A DNA stretch of 64,000 nt, taken from the NCBI GenBank assembly GCA_963831535.1, contig CAWHQP010000001.1, positions 329,601 to 393,600 on the forward strand, in the 5' to 3' direction. This DNA is from Bog-756 sp963831535. GTDB taxonomy: Bacteria; Actinomycetota; Acidimicrobiia; Acidimicrobiales; RAAP-2. Under the pieces are notes generated by a model. The model was not told the origin of the DNA and ran no database searches. It saw only the letters and a list, made by a program, of their open reading frames with translations. Below, piece by piece: positions 8,937 to 18,370 of the stretch; position 1 is the stretch's first letter, and each line of letters starts with the position of its first letter. A program made the position numbers and the translations under genes.

Positions 8937-10243
8937 CAGGAGCCTCCTCCTTCGTTCGATGGGGAGCCCGGGCTGGTGGCCCGGGCGTCAGGAGCGGTGT
9001 CGGGCTCGGTGGTGGGTTCGGGCGGCGGGCGGGTCCACAGCCGGACACCCACCGCCGGCACGATGGCCCGGGTGGCCTCCCGCTCGGAGCCGATGGCGAA
9101 GGCCCGGGTGATCACGATGGCCGCCGCCACCACGGCCAGGGCCATCCCGAGGCCCCACCAGCCGTCGATGACGAAGCCGGCCACGATGAGCAGCCACCCG
9201 AGGGACAGGGGGATCAGATTCTTCCACCCGAGATCCATGAGCTGGTCGTAGCGCAACCGGGGTAGCGCGGCCCGCAGCCAGACGAAGACGAACAGGAAGA
9301 TGATGGTCTTGCCGAGGAACCACAGGATGGGCCACAACCAGTAGAGGTGGGGAATGTGGGGGATGGGCCCGTCGGGACCGCCGAAGAACAGGGTCACCGT
9401 GATGGCCGACATGGTGATGGTGTTCATGAACTCGGCCAGGAAGAACAGGGCGAAGCGGATCGACGAGTACTCGGTGACGAACCCGCCGACCAGCTCCGAG
9501 TCGGCCTCGACCAGGTCGAAGGGTGGGCGGTTGGTCTCGGCGATGATGGCGATGAAGAAGATCAGGAAGGGCACCACGCCGAGGCGGATGGCGTTCCACT
9601 GCCACAGGTGGCCGGCCTGGGCGTCGACGATGGTGCGGGTGGACAGCGAGCCGGTGATCAGCACCACGGTGACCACGGTCATGCCCAGGGCCGCCTCGTA
9701 GGAGATCATCTGAGCCGATGCCCGCACCGAGCCCAGCAGGGGGTACTTGGACCCTGACGACCAGCCGGCCAGCATGATGCCGTAGACCCCGATGGACGAC
9801 ATGGCCAGCAGGAACAGGATGCCCATGGGCGGATCGGCCAGCTGCAGCTCGAAGTGGTGGCCGGCGATGGTCACCTCGCCACCGAAGGGCACGATGGCGA
9901 ACACCAAAAACGCCGGGATGATGGTCAGGTAGGGGGCCAGCTTGAAGACGAACCGGTCGGCCTGATCGGGGATCAGGTCCTCTTTGAAGAACAGCTTGAT
10001 CCCGTCGGCCAGGGTCTGAGCGATGCCGAACGGCCCGGCGCGGTTGGGGCCGATCCGGCTCTGCATGTCCGAGATGACCTTCCGCTCGAACCAGATCATC
10101 AGCATGACCGACACCATCAAGAAGCCGAATACCACCAACACCTTGATCAGGACGATGAGGAACACCGCCCAGCCCACCCCGTTGTTGTAGATGGGGTCAC
10201 CCTCGGCCAGCAGGGGGTGGATGGCGCCGACGAGGCCGGTCAC
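8936..10243 (-). CDS. nuoH: NADH-quinone oxidoreductase subunit H
   Basis: Membrane subunit that forms much of the quinone chamber of complex I; 435 residues with about eight to nine helices. Signature segments are MIWFERKVISDMQSRIGPNR, GIAQTLADGIKLFFKED and ETNRPPFDLVEADSELVGGF, and EYSSIRFALFFLAEF. The last about 60 residues (RAFAIGSEREATR to the C-terminus) form a hydrophilic Pro/Thr/Ser-rich extension. It starts with GTG at 10243, overlapping the nuoG stop, and its stop overlaps the nuoI ATG. Confidence 0.97.
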   Translation of the reverse strand: MTGLVGAIHPLLAEGDPIYNNGVGWAVFLIVLIKVLVVFGFLMVSVMLMIWFERKVISDMQSRIGPNRAGPFGIAQTLADGIKLFFKEDLIPDQADRFVFKLAPYLTIIPAFLVFAIVPFGGEVTIAGHHFELQLADPPMGILFLLAMSSIGVYGIMLAGWSSGSKYPLLGSVRASAQMISYEAALGMTVVTVVLITGSLSTRTIVDAQAGHLWQWNAIRLGVVPFLIFFIAIIAETNRPPFDLVEADSELVGGFVTEYSSIRFALFFLAEFMNTITMSAITVTLFFGGPDGPIPHIPHLYWLWPILWFLGKTIIFLFVFVWLRAALPRLRYDQLMDLGWKNLIPLSLGWLLIVAGFVIDGWWGLGMALAVVAAAIVITRAFAIGSEREATRAIVPAVGVRLWTRPPPEPTTEPDTAPDARATSPGSPSNEGGGS

Positions 10244-13005
10244 AGGGTCTCCAACCGGAGCTCGATCACCGGGGCCGTGGCCTCGATGAGGTCGGCCGCG
10301 GTTCCTTCGTCCAGGGGGACGTTGTAGTCGGCGGCCACCACCTTGCGCGGCAGCGAGGCGTCGGCCACCACGGTGTGGACCGTCGAGGTCGTGGCCGTCC
10401 GCACCCGGACCGAATCCCCGGCCACCACCCCGAGTTCGTCGAGGTCGAGGGGGTGGGCCCGAAGGGCTGAGGTCTGCACCAGCCCGGCCAGCGCCGGCAC
10501 CGAGGACACCGCCGCACCCCCGTCGTAGAGGACCCGGGAGGCGACCAGCCGGAACGAGTAACGGTCGTTCGGCACCACGTGGGGCACGTCGAGCTCCGCC
10601 GGCCCGGACAGCAGATCCGGGCGTGACAGGGCCCCGTCGCCCCGCACCTCGGCACCCCGGTCGGCGCCGACACCGGCCGTCGGAGCCTCGGCCAGTCCGG
10701 CTCGGGGTGGAGCCCCCTGTCGTTCCACTGACTCCACACCGGGGACGGCGATGGGGTCGAGGGGGGCCTGGGCGTTGCGGCGACCGAGGGTGACCGCGCT
10801 GGCCACCAGGGGGGCCACCACACCGTCCCCGGTCCCCGGTCCGTCGAGGACGGCCCGGGTGATCCCCCGGTACGCCGGGGCCAGGCGTTCGACCTCGTCC
10901 CAGACGTCCCCCACCGAGTCCAGGCCCAACTCGGCACCGAGGTGGACGGCCAGCTCCGAGGCGATCATCCAGTCGGGCCAGGCCTGGCCGGGCGGCACCA
11001 GCTTCTGGCCCAACCGGCTGATCCGACCCTCGAGATTGGTGGTGGTGCCCGAACGCTCGTGCGCCTCGGCGGCGGGCAGGACCACATCGGCCGCCTCGGT
11101 GACCGTGCCCGGCGCGGATGCCACCGCCACCACGAATTCGGCCCTCTCGAGAGCCCGCCGGGCCAGGCCGGCGTCGGGGAAGTCGCCCACCGGATCGGAA
11201 CCCAGCAGAACCAGCGAGCGGACTCGGACGCCCTCCTCGGGGGCATCGGCCGCCGCGGCCAGGATGCCGGCCGTGTCGCGTCCGCGCTGGCCGGGCACCG
11301 AGCCCCAGCCCTCGGTGAACCAGGCCCGTCCATCGTCGAGGGAGACACGACCGGGGAGGAGGCCCGGGGCCATCCCCATGTCCAGGGCGCCGTGCACGTT
11401 CCCGCGGCGGAGGCCACTGAGGAACCGGGCACCGGGGAGGGCACGGGCCAGGGCCTGGGCCGCGTCGGCCACCAGGGTCCCCTCCTCGGCCAGGGACGGC
11501 CGGCCCACCACCACCACCACGTTCTCGGCCGCGGCCAGCTCCCGGGCCCGGCTGAGGGCATCGGGGTCGAGGCCCGGCGGCGTCGGCGCCGTTGCGTCGA
11601 CCACCGCGTCGACCAGGCCGGTGGCCCTGCCGGGGCTGTAGCGGAGGGACGTCGTGGCGTACTCCGTCATGGCCGTCGCGGCCGGGGACAGCTCCACCAC
11701 GTGGAGGTCGCCGTCGACGACGGCCGACCGCAAGCGGAGGAATAGGACCGGGAGCTCCTCTCTGACGTCCCCACTCAGCAGGATCACCGTGTCGGCCGAG
11801 GCGGCCTGGTCGATGGTGGCCCGGGGCAGGCCGAGGACCACCTCGGCGGGAAGCCCGTCACCGAGCTGGGCGTCGACCGAGTCGGTGCCGAGCACGCCCT
11901 TGGCCAGCTTGGTCCAGGCGTAAGCCCCCTCATTGGTCAACCGTGCCCCGCCGATCACGCCCACCGATTCGGCGCCGTCGGCATCGACCGACTGGGTCAG
12001 GAGCTCGGCCACCGCCCCGAGCGCCTCGTGCCACGACACCGCCACCAACGTCCCGTCCTTCCGCACCATGGGCTCGGTGAGGCGGTCCTCGCTGTTCACG
12101 GCGTCGAAGGCGAAGCGGCCCTTGTCGCAGAGCCACCCGTGGTTCACCGGGTCGACGTCGATACCCAGTAGCCGCGTCACCCGGTTGGACGACGACTGGA
12201 CGGCCACCCGGCAGCCCACTGAACAGGTGGTGCAGGTGGACTCGACCTGGTCGAGGTCCCAGGGCCGGGCGGCGAACCGGTAGGGAGCTGCCGTCAGCGC
12301 GCCCACCGGACAGATCTGGACGGTGTTGCCGGAGAAGTAGGAGGCGAAGGGGAGCTCGGGGAAGGTGTTGACCTCGAGGTGCTCACCGCGCCCGATGAAG
12401 TCGATCTGGGCTTCGCCGGCAACCTCGTCGGCGAATCGGGTGCACCGGCTGCACTGGATGCAGCGCTCCCGGTCCAACAGCACCAGCTCCGAGATGGGGA
12501 TGGGCTTCTCGAAGTGGCGCTTCTCCTCCACGAACCGCGTCTCGCCCGGTCCGTAGGCCAGGGTCTGGTCCTGCAGGGGGCACTCGCCCCCCTTGTCGCA
12601 CACCGGGCAGTCGAGCGGGTGGTTGATGAGGAGGAACTCGAGCACTCCGTCCTGGGCCTTTTTCACCTTGTCGGAGTCGGTGACCACCTCGGAACCCGCC
12701 TGGACCTCGACGAAGCAGCTGGGCTGGAGGGACGCGCCTCGGGGACCGCTGACCTCGACGAGGCACATACGACACACACCGACCGACTTCATCCGTGGGT
12801 GGTAGCAGAACCGGGGAATGAAGGTCCCGGCCTTCTCGGCCGCGGCGATCAGCATCTCCCCCTTGTCCGCGGTGACCTGGCGCCCGTCCAGCGTGAAGGT
12901 GACCTGCTCTACCGGAGGGGTGACCGCCTCGGAGGCCACGGCATGCCCACCGCGGGCGGTGGCCACCGTGGTCTCCCCCGTGGGCGGGGTGGACTGCTCA
13001 CTCAT
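10240..13005 (-). CDS. nuoG: NADH-quinone oxidoreductase subunit G
   Basis: Large peripheral-arm subunit, 921 residues. The N-terminal ferredoxin domain has CYHPRMKSVGVCRMCLVEV (2Fe-2S, N1b). It is followed by LDCPVCDKGGECPLQDQ with its upstream His/Cys ligands (N5) and CIQCSRCTRFADE and the later CPVG cysteine (N4). The CTTCSVGC motif with a fourth Cys in WLCDKGRFAF matches the extra N7 cluster found in only some bacteria. The rest is a molybdopterin-oxidoreductase-like fold without evident cofactor role. The C-terminal domain resembles the formate dehydrogenase beta-barrel. It overlaps nuoF by eight bases and nuoH by four. Confidence 0.97.
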   Translation of the reverse strand: MSEQSTPPTGETTVATARGGHAVASEAVTPPVEQVTFTLDGRQVTADKGEMLIAAAEKAGTFIPRFCYHPRMKSVGVCRMCLVEVSGPRGASLQPSCFVEVQAGSEVVTDSDKVKKAQDGVLEFLLINHPLDCPVCDKGGECPLQDQTLAYGPGETRFVEEKRHFEKPIPISELVLLDRERCIQCSRCTRFADEVAGEAQIDFIGRGEHLEVNTFPELPFASYFSGNTVQICPVGALTAAPYRFAARPWDLDQVESTCTTCSVGCRVAVQSSSNRVTRLLGIDVDPVNHGWLCDKGRFAFDAVNSEDRLTEPMVRKDGTLVAVSWHEALGAVAELLTQSVDADGAESVGVIGGARLTNEGAYAWTKLAKGVLGTDSVDAQLGDGLPAEVVLGLPRATIDQAASADTVILLSGDVREELPVLFLRLRSAVVDGDLHVVELSPAATAMTEYATTSLRYSPGRATGLVDAVVDATAPTPPGLDPDALSRARELAAAENVVVVVGRPSLAEEGTLVADAAQALARALPGARFLSGLRRGNVHGALDMGMAPGLLPGRVSLDDGRAWFTEGWGSVPGQRGRDTAGILAAAADAPEEGVRVRSLVLLGSDPVGDFPDAGLARRALERAEFVVAVASAPGTVTEAADVVLPAAEAHERSGTTTNLEGRISRLGQKLVPPGQAWPDWMIASELAVHLGAELGLDSVGDVWDEVERLAPAYRGITRAVLDGPGTGDGVVAPLVASAVTLGRRNAQAPLDPIAVPGVESVERQGAPPRAGLAEAPTAGVGADRGAEVRGDGALSRPDLLSGPAELDVPHVVPNDRYSFRLVASRVLYDGGAAVSSVPALAGLVQTSALRAHPLDLDELGVVAGDSVRVRTATTSTVHTVVADASLPRKVVAADYNVPLDEGTAADLIEATAPVIELRLETL

Positions 13006-14302
13006 AGGGGCAGCCCCCTTCTTTGATGTGCACCAGGAACTCGTCGCGGAACATCTCGATGGCCGATCCGATGGACGAGGGGATGGATGGCCCGAGCACG
13101 CAGATGGTGGTCTGCTGCGGGGGCCAGGTCAGTCCGGGAGCAATGTTGTCGCAGGCGTCGAGGAGCAGATCGAGGTCCTCCTCGCGACCCTGGCCGGTCT
13201 CGATGCGCTCCATGATCTTCTCCAGCCATCCCGATCCCTCGCGGCACGGGGTGCACTGGCCGCACGACTCCTTGGCGAAGAACTTGGTGATGCGCCAGGC
13301 CGCCCGCACCGAACAGGTGTGGTCGTCCATGACCACGATGGACCCGGACCCGAGCATGGATCCCGCGGCGGCCACCTCGTCCTGGCCCAGGGGCAGGTCG
13401 ATCTGGTCCGGACCGAACCAGGGCGCCGATACCCCGCCGGGGATGAAGGCCTTCAGCTCCCGGCCGTGCGGGATCCCGCCGCCCAGCACGGGGGCGTTGA
13501 TCAGGTCGTTGAAGGTGGTCTTGACCATCTCCAGCTCGAAGACACCCGGGTTGTTGACGTGCCCGGCCAGGGCGAACAGCCGGGTTCCGGTCGAGCGTCC
13601 CTCGCCGAGGGCGGCGAAGGCCTCGCCCCCGTTGGTCACGATCCAGGGCAGGTTGGACATGGTCTCCACGTTGTTGACCACGGTGGGCTCGCCGTAGAGA
13701 CCGATGGCGGCGGGGAAGAACGGTGGCTTGATCCGGGGGAAGCCCCGCTTGCCCTCGAGCGACTCGAGCAGCGCGGTCTCCTCCCCGCAGATGTAGGCGC
13801 CCGCACCGGGATGGACCACCACGTCCACCGAGAACCCAGACCCGAAGATGTCCGCCCCCACCGCTCCGTGCCCATAGGCGTCGTTGAGGGCGGCCTGCAC
13901 CCGCTCGAGGCCCAGGGCGAACTCGCCCCGGATAAAGATGAACACCCGGGTGACCTGCAGGGCATAGGCGGCGATGACCACACCCTCGACGAGCTGGTGG
14001 GGGTCCCGCTCCACCAACAGGTGATCCTTGAAGGTGGCCGGCTCGCTCTCGTCGCCGTTCACCACCAGGTAGGTCACCGGGCTCTTCCGGAGCATGGACC
14101 ATTTGCGTCCGGCGGGGAATCCGGCCCCACCCCGTCCGAGCAGGCTCGCAGTGTCGACCTCGGCCGCCACCGCCTCCGGGGTCATGGTGAGCGCCTTGCG
14201 CAGTCCCTCGTAGCCCCCGGTGGCCAGGTAGCGCGCCAGGGTGTGGGAGTCGGCGTGATCCAGCCGGCTGGTGACGATCTTGGGTGGATCGGTGATGGCC
14301 AT
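12998..14302 (-). CDS. nuoF: NADH-quinone oxidoreductase subunit F
   Basis: The NADH-oxidising flavoprotein subunit, 434 residues, normal length. It has the Rossmann-like FMN/NADH site (GRGGAGFPAGRKWSM; NGDESEPATFKDHLL; GAGAYICGEETALLESLEG) and the 4Fe-4S N3 motif ESCGQCTPCREGSGW near residue 350, with its fourth Cys in LGPSIPSS-adjacent CVLG. It hands electrons from FMN to N3 and then to NuoE and NuoG. The ATG at 14302 overlaps the nuoE stop. Confidence 0.98.
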   Translation of the reverse strand: MAITDPPKIVTSRLDHADSHTLARYLATGGYEGLRKALTMTPEAVAAEVDTASLLGRGGAGFPAGRKWSMLRKSPVTYLVVNGDESEPATFKDHLLVERDPHQLVEGVVIAAYALQVTRVFIFIRGEFALGLERVQAALNDAYGHGAVGADIFGSGFSVDVVVHPGAGAYICGEETALLESLEGKRGFPRIKPPFFPAAIGLYGEPTVVNNVETMSNLPWIVTNGGEAFAALGEGRSTGTRLFALAGHVNNPGVFELEMVKTTFNDLINAPVLGGGIPHGRELKAFIPGGVSAPWFGPDQIDLPLGQDEVAAAGSMLGSGSIVVMDDHTCSVRAAWRITKFFAKESCGQCTPCREGSGWLEKIMERIETGQGREEDLDLLLDACDNIAPGLTWPPQQTTICVLGPSIPSSIGSAIEMFRDEFLVHIKEGGCPYE

Positions 14303-15033
14303 CAGCTGCCGCCTCCCCCACCGGCCGGAGCACCGGCGGCCTTGGCCGCTTCCGCTTCGGCGGCCCGGGCCGCCTGGGCCTCGGCCATGGCCGCCCGTTC
14401 GGCCGCCACCCGTTCGGGATCGGCCATGAGGCCGTTGGTCCGCTTGACCCGGTTGAGCGTGCCGTGCGAGGGGATGTCCGCCGACCGGGTGCCGGCCCGC
14501 AGGTCAGCCACGAGGGCGTCGAAGCTGTCGGCCGTCTGGGCCCCCACGAACCGGTGATTGACCTGCACGCAGGGAGCGCGGTCACAGTCGGCCAGGCATT
14601 CGGCCTCTTCGAGGGTGATGACCCCGTCCGCGGTGGTGCCCCCGGCGTTCACCCCGAGGGACGCCTCGGCGTGCTCCAGCAACTCGGCCGCTCCGCCCAG
14701 CAGGCAGGCGATGTTGGTGCACACGGCCACCACGTGGCTGCCCACCGGCTCGGTGTGGAGCATGTCGTAGAACGAGGCCGTGCCCAACACCTCGGTGGGA
14801 GTGACCCCGACCAGCGAACCGATATCCACCATCGCCTCGGCGGTCAGCCAGCCGTCCTGCTCCTGGGCCAGGTGACAGAGGGGGATGAGGGCCGAGCGGG
14901 GCTCGGGATAGAGGGCGATGAGGCGCCGGGCCTCGGCCAACGTGTCGGCAGACAGGTGGCTGGGTTCGGGGGCCCGGTTGGCCCCGGCGCGCCGGGGGGC
15001 TCCCACCGGTGTGGGGGTGGCCTGGTCGGTCAC
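14302..15033 (-). CDS. nuoE: NADH-quinone oxidoreductase subunit E
   Basis: Thioredoxin-like 2Fe-2S (N1a) subunit, 243 residues. The four ligand cysteines lie in VCTNIACLLGGA and ECLADCDRAPCVQVNHRF. The helical N-terminal domain shows LCHLAQEQDGWLTAEAM. The start chosen is GTG at 15033, which overlaps the nuoD stop (GTGA) as at the other junctions. A longer in-frame reading upstream is only nuoD sequence read out of frame. The C-terminus is Ala/Glu-rich and helical (about residues 205-235), then Gly-rich. Confidence 0.95.
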   Translation of the reverse strand: MTDQATPTPVGAPRRAGANRAPEPSHLSADTLAEARRLIALYPEPRSALIPLCHLAQEQDGWLTAEAMVDIGSLVGVTPTEVLGTASFYDMLHTEPVGSHVVAVCTNIACLLGGAAELLEHAEASLGVNAGGTTADGVITLEEAECLADCDRAPCVQVNHRFVGAQTADSFDALVADLRAGTRSADIPSHGTLNRVKRTNGLMADPERVAAERAAMAEAQAARAAEAEAAKAAGAPAGGGGGS

Positions 15034-16475
15034 CGGTCCACCTCCCCCATCACCGGGTCGACCGAGGAGCAGACGGCCACGGCGTCGGCCAGCAGGCCAC
15101 CCCGCATCATGAGGGGAAGGCCCTGGAGGTTGACGAAGCTCGGTCCCCGGATGTGCATCCGGTAGGGCTTCGGTGATCCGTCGGCCACCAGGTAACAACC
15201 CAGCTCACCGCGCGGCGACTCGATGGCCACGTACACCTCGCCCTCGGGCACCTTGAAGCCCTCGGTGAACACCTTGAAGTGGTGGATGAGGGCCTCCATC
15301 GATTCGTCGATCCGGCCCCGCGGGGGCGGCGTCACCTTCTTGTCCTGGACCCGGTAGTCGCCGGCCGGCATCCTCTCCACGATCTGGCGGATGATCCGGA
15401 TGGACTCGCGGATCTCGTTGAGCCGGATCGAGTACCGGTCGAAGTTGTCACCGTACGTCCCGACGATCACATCGAAGTCCACCTCGTCGTAGCGGAGGTA
15501 GGGCATGGAGCGGCGCAGGTCCCAGGGCACCCCGGTCGATCGGAGGATGGGCCCGGTGAGGGAGAGGGCGAGGGCCTCCTCGGCCGACAGGCCGCCGATG
15601 CCCTCCGAACGACGGCGGAACACCGGTTGGCCCGTGAGCAGTTCGTCGTACTCGTCCGTGCGGGGCAGGACGGTGTCGCAGATGATGGTGACGTCGTCCT
15701 CCCACCCGTCGGGGAGATCGGCGGCGGTGCCGCCCGGGCGGATGAAGTTGTGGTTCATCCGCAGCCCGGTGGTCTTCTCGAAGAAGGCCAGGATCATCTC
15801 CCGCTCGCGGAAGCCGTAGATCATCATGGAGGTGGACCCGATGTCCATGCCGTTGGTGGCCATCCACATGAGGTGGGAGGAGACCCGGTTGAGCTCGACC
15901 AGGAGCATGCGGATCCAGTCGGACCGGGGCGGCATCTCCACGCCGAGGAGGGCCTCGACGGCCAGGGACAGCACCAGCTCGTTGTGCAGCGGGGCCAGGT
16001 AGTCCATGCGGGTGACGTTGGTGGAGCCCTGGACGTAGGTGAGCTCCTCGGCCGTCTTCTCCATGCCGGTGTGGAGGTAGCCGATGACCGGCTTGGTCCG
16101 CAGCACCGTCTCCCCGTCCAGCTCCAGCATGAGCCGCAGCACCCCGTGGGTGGACGGGTGCTGGGGCCCCATGTTGATGATCATGGTCTCGTCGTCGGAC
16201 TGCTCGATGTCGATGTCGGAGGGATCGACGGCCACACCCTCGGGGAGCCGCAGGACCGCGCCCACCTCCCTGCGCAGCTCGGAAGGATCGGTCTCCGAGC
16301 GCCGGATCAGCTCCTGGGGTCCCTCGGAGGTCTCGGCCACCAGCCCCTCGGCCCTGCCGTCGGGACCCGGCGCGAGAAAGGAGTCCCCCGAGAGCGGTGG
16401 GTGGAGCACCGTGTCAGGATGGGCCTCGCCGATTCCTGTGTCGTCCTCGGGCGGGGTGGCCGTCACATCGCTCAT
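15030..16475 (-). CDS. nuoD: NADH-quinone oxidoreductase subunit D
   Basis: The 49-kDa-type subunit that forms the quinone head-group site with NuoB; 481 residues. Conserved segments are MGPQHPSTHGVLRLMLELDGE, YLHTGMEKTAEELTY, TRMDYLAPLHNEL, RVSSHLMWM, MNHNFIRPGGTAADLP and SPRGELGCYLVADGS. The His of HPSTHG and the Tyr of the YLHTGMEK and TRMDYLAP regions are the known quinone-site positions. About 95 N-terminal residues precede the core and are acidic, Pro-rich and not conserved. It overlaps nuoC and nuoE by four bases each. Confidence 0.97.
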   Translation of the reverse strand: MSDVTATPPEDDTGIGEAHPDTVLHPPLSGDSFLAPGPDGRAEGLVAETSEGPQELIRRSETDPSELRREVGAVLRLPEGVAVDPSDIDIEQSDDETMIINMGPQHPSTHGVLRLMLELDGETVLRTKPVIGYLHTGMEKTAEELTYVQGSTNVTRMDYLAPLHNELVLSLAVEALLGVEMPPRSDWIRMLLVELNRVSSHLMWMATNGMDIGSTSMMIYGFREREMILAFFEKTTGLRMNHNFIRPGGTAADLPDGWEDDVTIICDTVLPRTDEYDELLTGQPVFRRRSEGIGGLSAEEALALSLTGPILRSTGVPWDLRRSMPYLRYDEVDFDVIVGTYGDNFDRYSIRLNEIRESIRIIRQIVERMPAGDYRVQDKKVTPPPRGRIDESMEALIHHFKVFTEGFKVPEGEVYVAIESPRGELGCYLVADGSPKPYRMHIRGPSFVNLQGLPLMMRGGLLADAVAVCSSVDPVMGEVDR

Positions 16476-16999
16476 CGCGGACCCGGTGCCCCCTTGAACT
16501 GGACCGGCACCCGGCCCACCCCGTAGTCCTTGCGCAGCGGATGGCCCTCCCAGTCCTCGGGCAGGAGGATGCGGGTCATGTCCGGGTGGCCGACGAAGAG
16601 GACGCCGAACAGGTCGTAGGCCTCACGCTCCATGGCCTCCACTCCGGGGTACAGCTCGAAGAGGGTCGGGACCTCGGCGTCGCCCTCGGGCACCTGCACC
16701 CGCACCCGCACCCTGCGGGCCTGGCTCAGCGAGAGCAGGTTGACCACCACCTCGAACCGCTCCGGGTGTACCCCGTCGGGCAGGCGCCGTGACGGGTGGG
16801 TCAGGTAGTCGACTGCGCACAGGTCGGCACACATCTCGAAGCCGCCGTCCTTGTACTCCCCCACCACCCCGAGGTACTGCTCCCGGGTGGGGAAGACGAC
16901 CTCTTGGCTCGGTCGTCCCGGTACCCGTGACGACCCGCCGCCCGATCCGCTGGCTCCCGTCGGCTCGTCGACCACGCCGATGGCGGCGTCCGGGCTCAC
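16472..16999 (-). CDS. nuoC: NADH-quinone oxidoreductase subunit C
   Basis: The 30-kDa-type subunit of the peripheral arm, 175 residues. The signature REAYDLFGVLFVGHPDMTRI followed by LPEDWEGHPLRKDYGV is intact near the C-terminus. About 35 N-terminal residues are Gly/Ser-rich and not conserved. It scaffolds NuoD and NuoB and binds no cofactor. Start and stop each overlap a neighbour by four bases. Confidence 0.97.
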   Translation of the reverse strand: MSPDAAIGVVDEPTGASGSGGGSSRVPGRPSQEVVFPTREQYLGVVGEYKDGGFEMCADLCAVDYLTHPSRRLPDGVHPERFEVVVNLLSLSQARRVRVRVQVPEGDAEVPTLFELYPGVEAMEREAYDLFGVLFVGHPDMTRILLPEDWEGHPLRKDYGVGRVPVQFKGAPGPR

Positions 17000-17667
17000 A
17001 GGGGCTCGCCCACACTGCGGGCGATCACCGGGTTGCGCTTCGGCGTCCCGAGATGGACGGCGTCCGGCCGGTCCGGGGTCCAGCCCGTCGTGGTCTCGTC
17101 GGCGTGCGTACGGGCATCATCGGTGTCGACGCCCTCGTCGTGCCCCTCGGATCCGTCCTGGGGGCCGTCAGTGGCCGGCCGCAGCTCCACGGGCTGACGG
17201 TGGGTGATGTCGTTGGTGCGGACCTTCTCGTGCAGGGTCAGGATGGCGTGCATGAGGGTCTCGGGCGTCGGAGGACAGCCGGGGGCGTAGACGTCCACCG
17301 GGACGATCTGGTCCACGCCCTGGACGATGGCGTAGTTGTTGAACATGCCCCCCGTGCTGGCGCACACGCCCATGGACAACACCCACTTGGGCTCCATCAT
17401 CTGGTCGTAGACCTGGCGGAGTACCGGAGCCATCTTCTGCGACACGCGACCGGCCACGATCATGAGGTCGGCCTGGCGCGGGGAGGCCCGGAACACTTCC
17501 ATCCCGAAGCGGGCCAGATCGAAGTCGGCGGCCCCCACCGACATCATCTCGATGGCACAGCAGGCCAACCCGAAGGTGGCCGGCCACATGGAGTACGTCC
17601 GCGCCCACTTGACCAGATCCTCCAGGCGACCGGTGAGGAAGTTGTGCTGCAGGTCTTCGAGACCCAT
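16996..17667 (-). CDS. nuoB: NADH-quinone oxidoreductase subunit B
   Basis: Carries cluster N2, the direct electron donor to quinone; 223 residues. The tandem cysteines in GLACCAIEMM, the Cys of SMGVCASTGGMFNNYA and the Cys of YAPGCPPTPETLMHAI supply the four ligands. GRVSQKMAPVLRQVYDQM is also typical. After about residue 160 a hydrophilic tail of 60 residues (His/Asp/Gly-rich) extends beyond the usual NuoB end. It starts 21 bases after nuoA; the C-terminus overlaps nuoC. Confidence 0.98.
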   Translation of the reverse strand: MGLEDLQHNFLTGRLEDLVKWARTYSMWPATFGLACCAIEMMSVGAADFDLARFGMEVFRASPRQADLMIVAGRVSQKMAPVLRQVYDQMMEPKWVLSMGVCASTGGMFNNYAIVQGVDQIVPVDVYAPGCPPTPETLMHAILTLHEKVRTNDITHRQPVELRPATDGPQDGSEGHDEGVDTDDARTHADETTTGWTPDRPDAVHLGTPKRNPVIARSVGEPL

Positions 17668-17688
17668 GGACCGCCGCCTCTCTCGCTT

Positions 17689-18252
17689 CTACGCGGCGCG
17701 GCCGGGTCCGCTCGGCGCGGTGGCCGGCTCTCCGGTCGTCGGGGCGTCTGGGTCGGTGGTCACGGGAGCAGCCGGATCCGTCGGGGACCTCGTCCCCACC
17801 CGCCGCGAGGTGCCGGGACCCCCCGGTCCGGCGCTGATGCGGGCGATGGTCGACTCGGAGGTCCGGGAAGGCAGGGCGGTGACCAGATGCTTGGCCGGAC
17901 CCCAACTGAGGGCCCCGTTGCTCACGAGGAATAGGAACGAGATGAAGACCACGGCGGCGAACACCACCACCTCGACCAGGCCGAAGCTCCCCAACTGGTG
18001 GAAGATCACCGCCCACGGGTAGAGGAAGACGATCTCGATGTCGAAGATGATGAAGATCATGGCCACCAGGTAGAAGCGGACCGGGAAGCGCGTGGGGGGC
18101 TCGATGCCCGGGACGATGCCGCACTCGTAGGGCGCCAGCTTGGCCGCGGTAGGACGCTTGGTCGGGGCCATGAGGGCCGACGCCACGAAGGAGAGGGCGG
18201 CGAACAGGAACCCGAGGATGATGAGGATCAGAATGGGCAGATAGTCGTCCAC
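17689..18252 (-). CDS. nuoA: NADH-quinone oxidoreductase subunit A
   Basis: First gene of the nuo operon, three membrane helices in the first 115 residues. PYECGIVPG in the loop after helix 1 carries the conserved cysteine that faces the quinone cavity, and RFYLVAMIFIIFDIEIVFLYPWAV is the family hallmark with its acidic membrane residues. A Ser/Thr/Pro-rich tail from about residue 125 to 187 is not part of typical NuoA (about 120 residues). The start is ATG at 18252. The gene faces the flavoprotein at 18371. Confidence 0.96.
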   Translation of the reverse strand: MDDYLPILILIILGFLFAALSFVASALMAPTKRPTAAKLAPYECGIVPGIEPPTRFPVRFYLVAMIFIIFDIEIVFLYPWAVIFHQLGSFGLVEVVVFAAVVFISFLFLVSNGALSWGPAKHLVTALPSRTSESTIARISAGPGGPGTSRRVGTRSPTDPAAPVTTDPDAPTTGEPATAPSGPGRAA

Positions 18253-18370
18253 AGGGACTTGTTTTTACCACGCAGCCCTTCGTGCAAGCACATCGACGGT
18301 GAGGTGGCCGGTCGACTGCGATTCCCGTCCCGACCGGTGTGCCGTGCCGGTGGCACCCCACCTAGCATTG
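18253..18370. promoter_or_regulatory. Divergent promoter region between nuoA and the GGR-family gene
   Basis: This 118-bp gap must hold the nuo operon promoter on one strand and that of the flavoprotein on the other. It contains an AT-richer stretch (TTGTTTTTACCA at about 18269-18280) and the palindrome GTGCAAGCAC at 18282-18291. The palindrome is shorter than the Rex consensus and lacks its half-site spacing, so no regulator is assigned. Confidence 0.4.

Noticed and set aside
18282..18291. GTGCAAGCAC palindrome before nuoA as a Rex operator
   Set aside because: Rex sites are 16-18 bp with TTGTGAA/TTCACAA half-sites; this is shorter and lacks the terminal bases.
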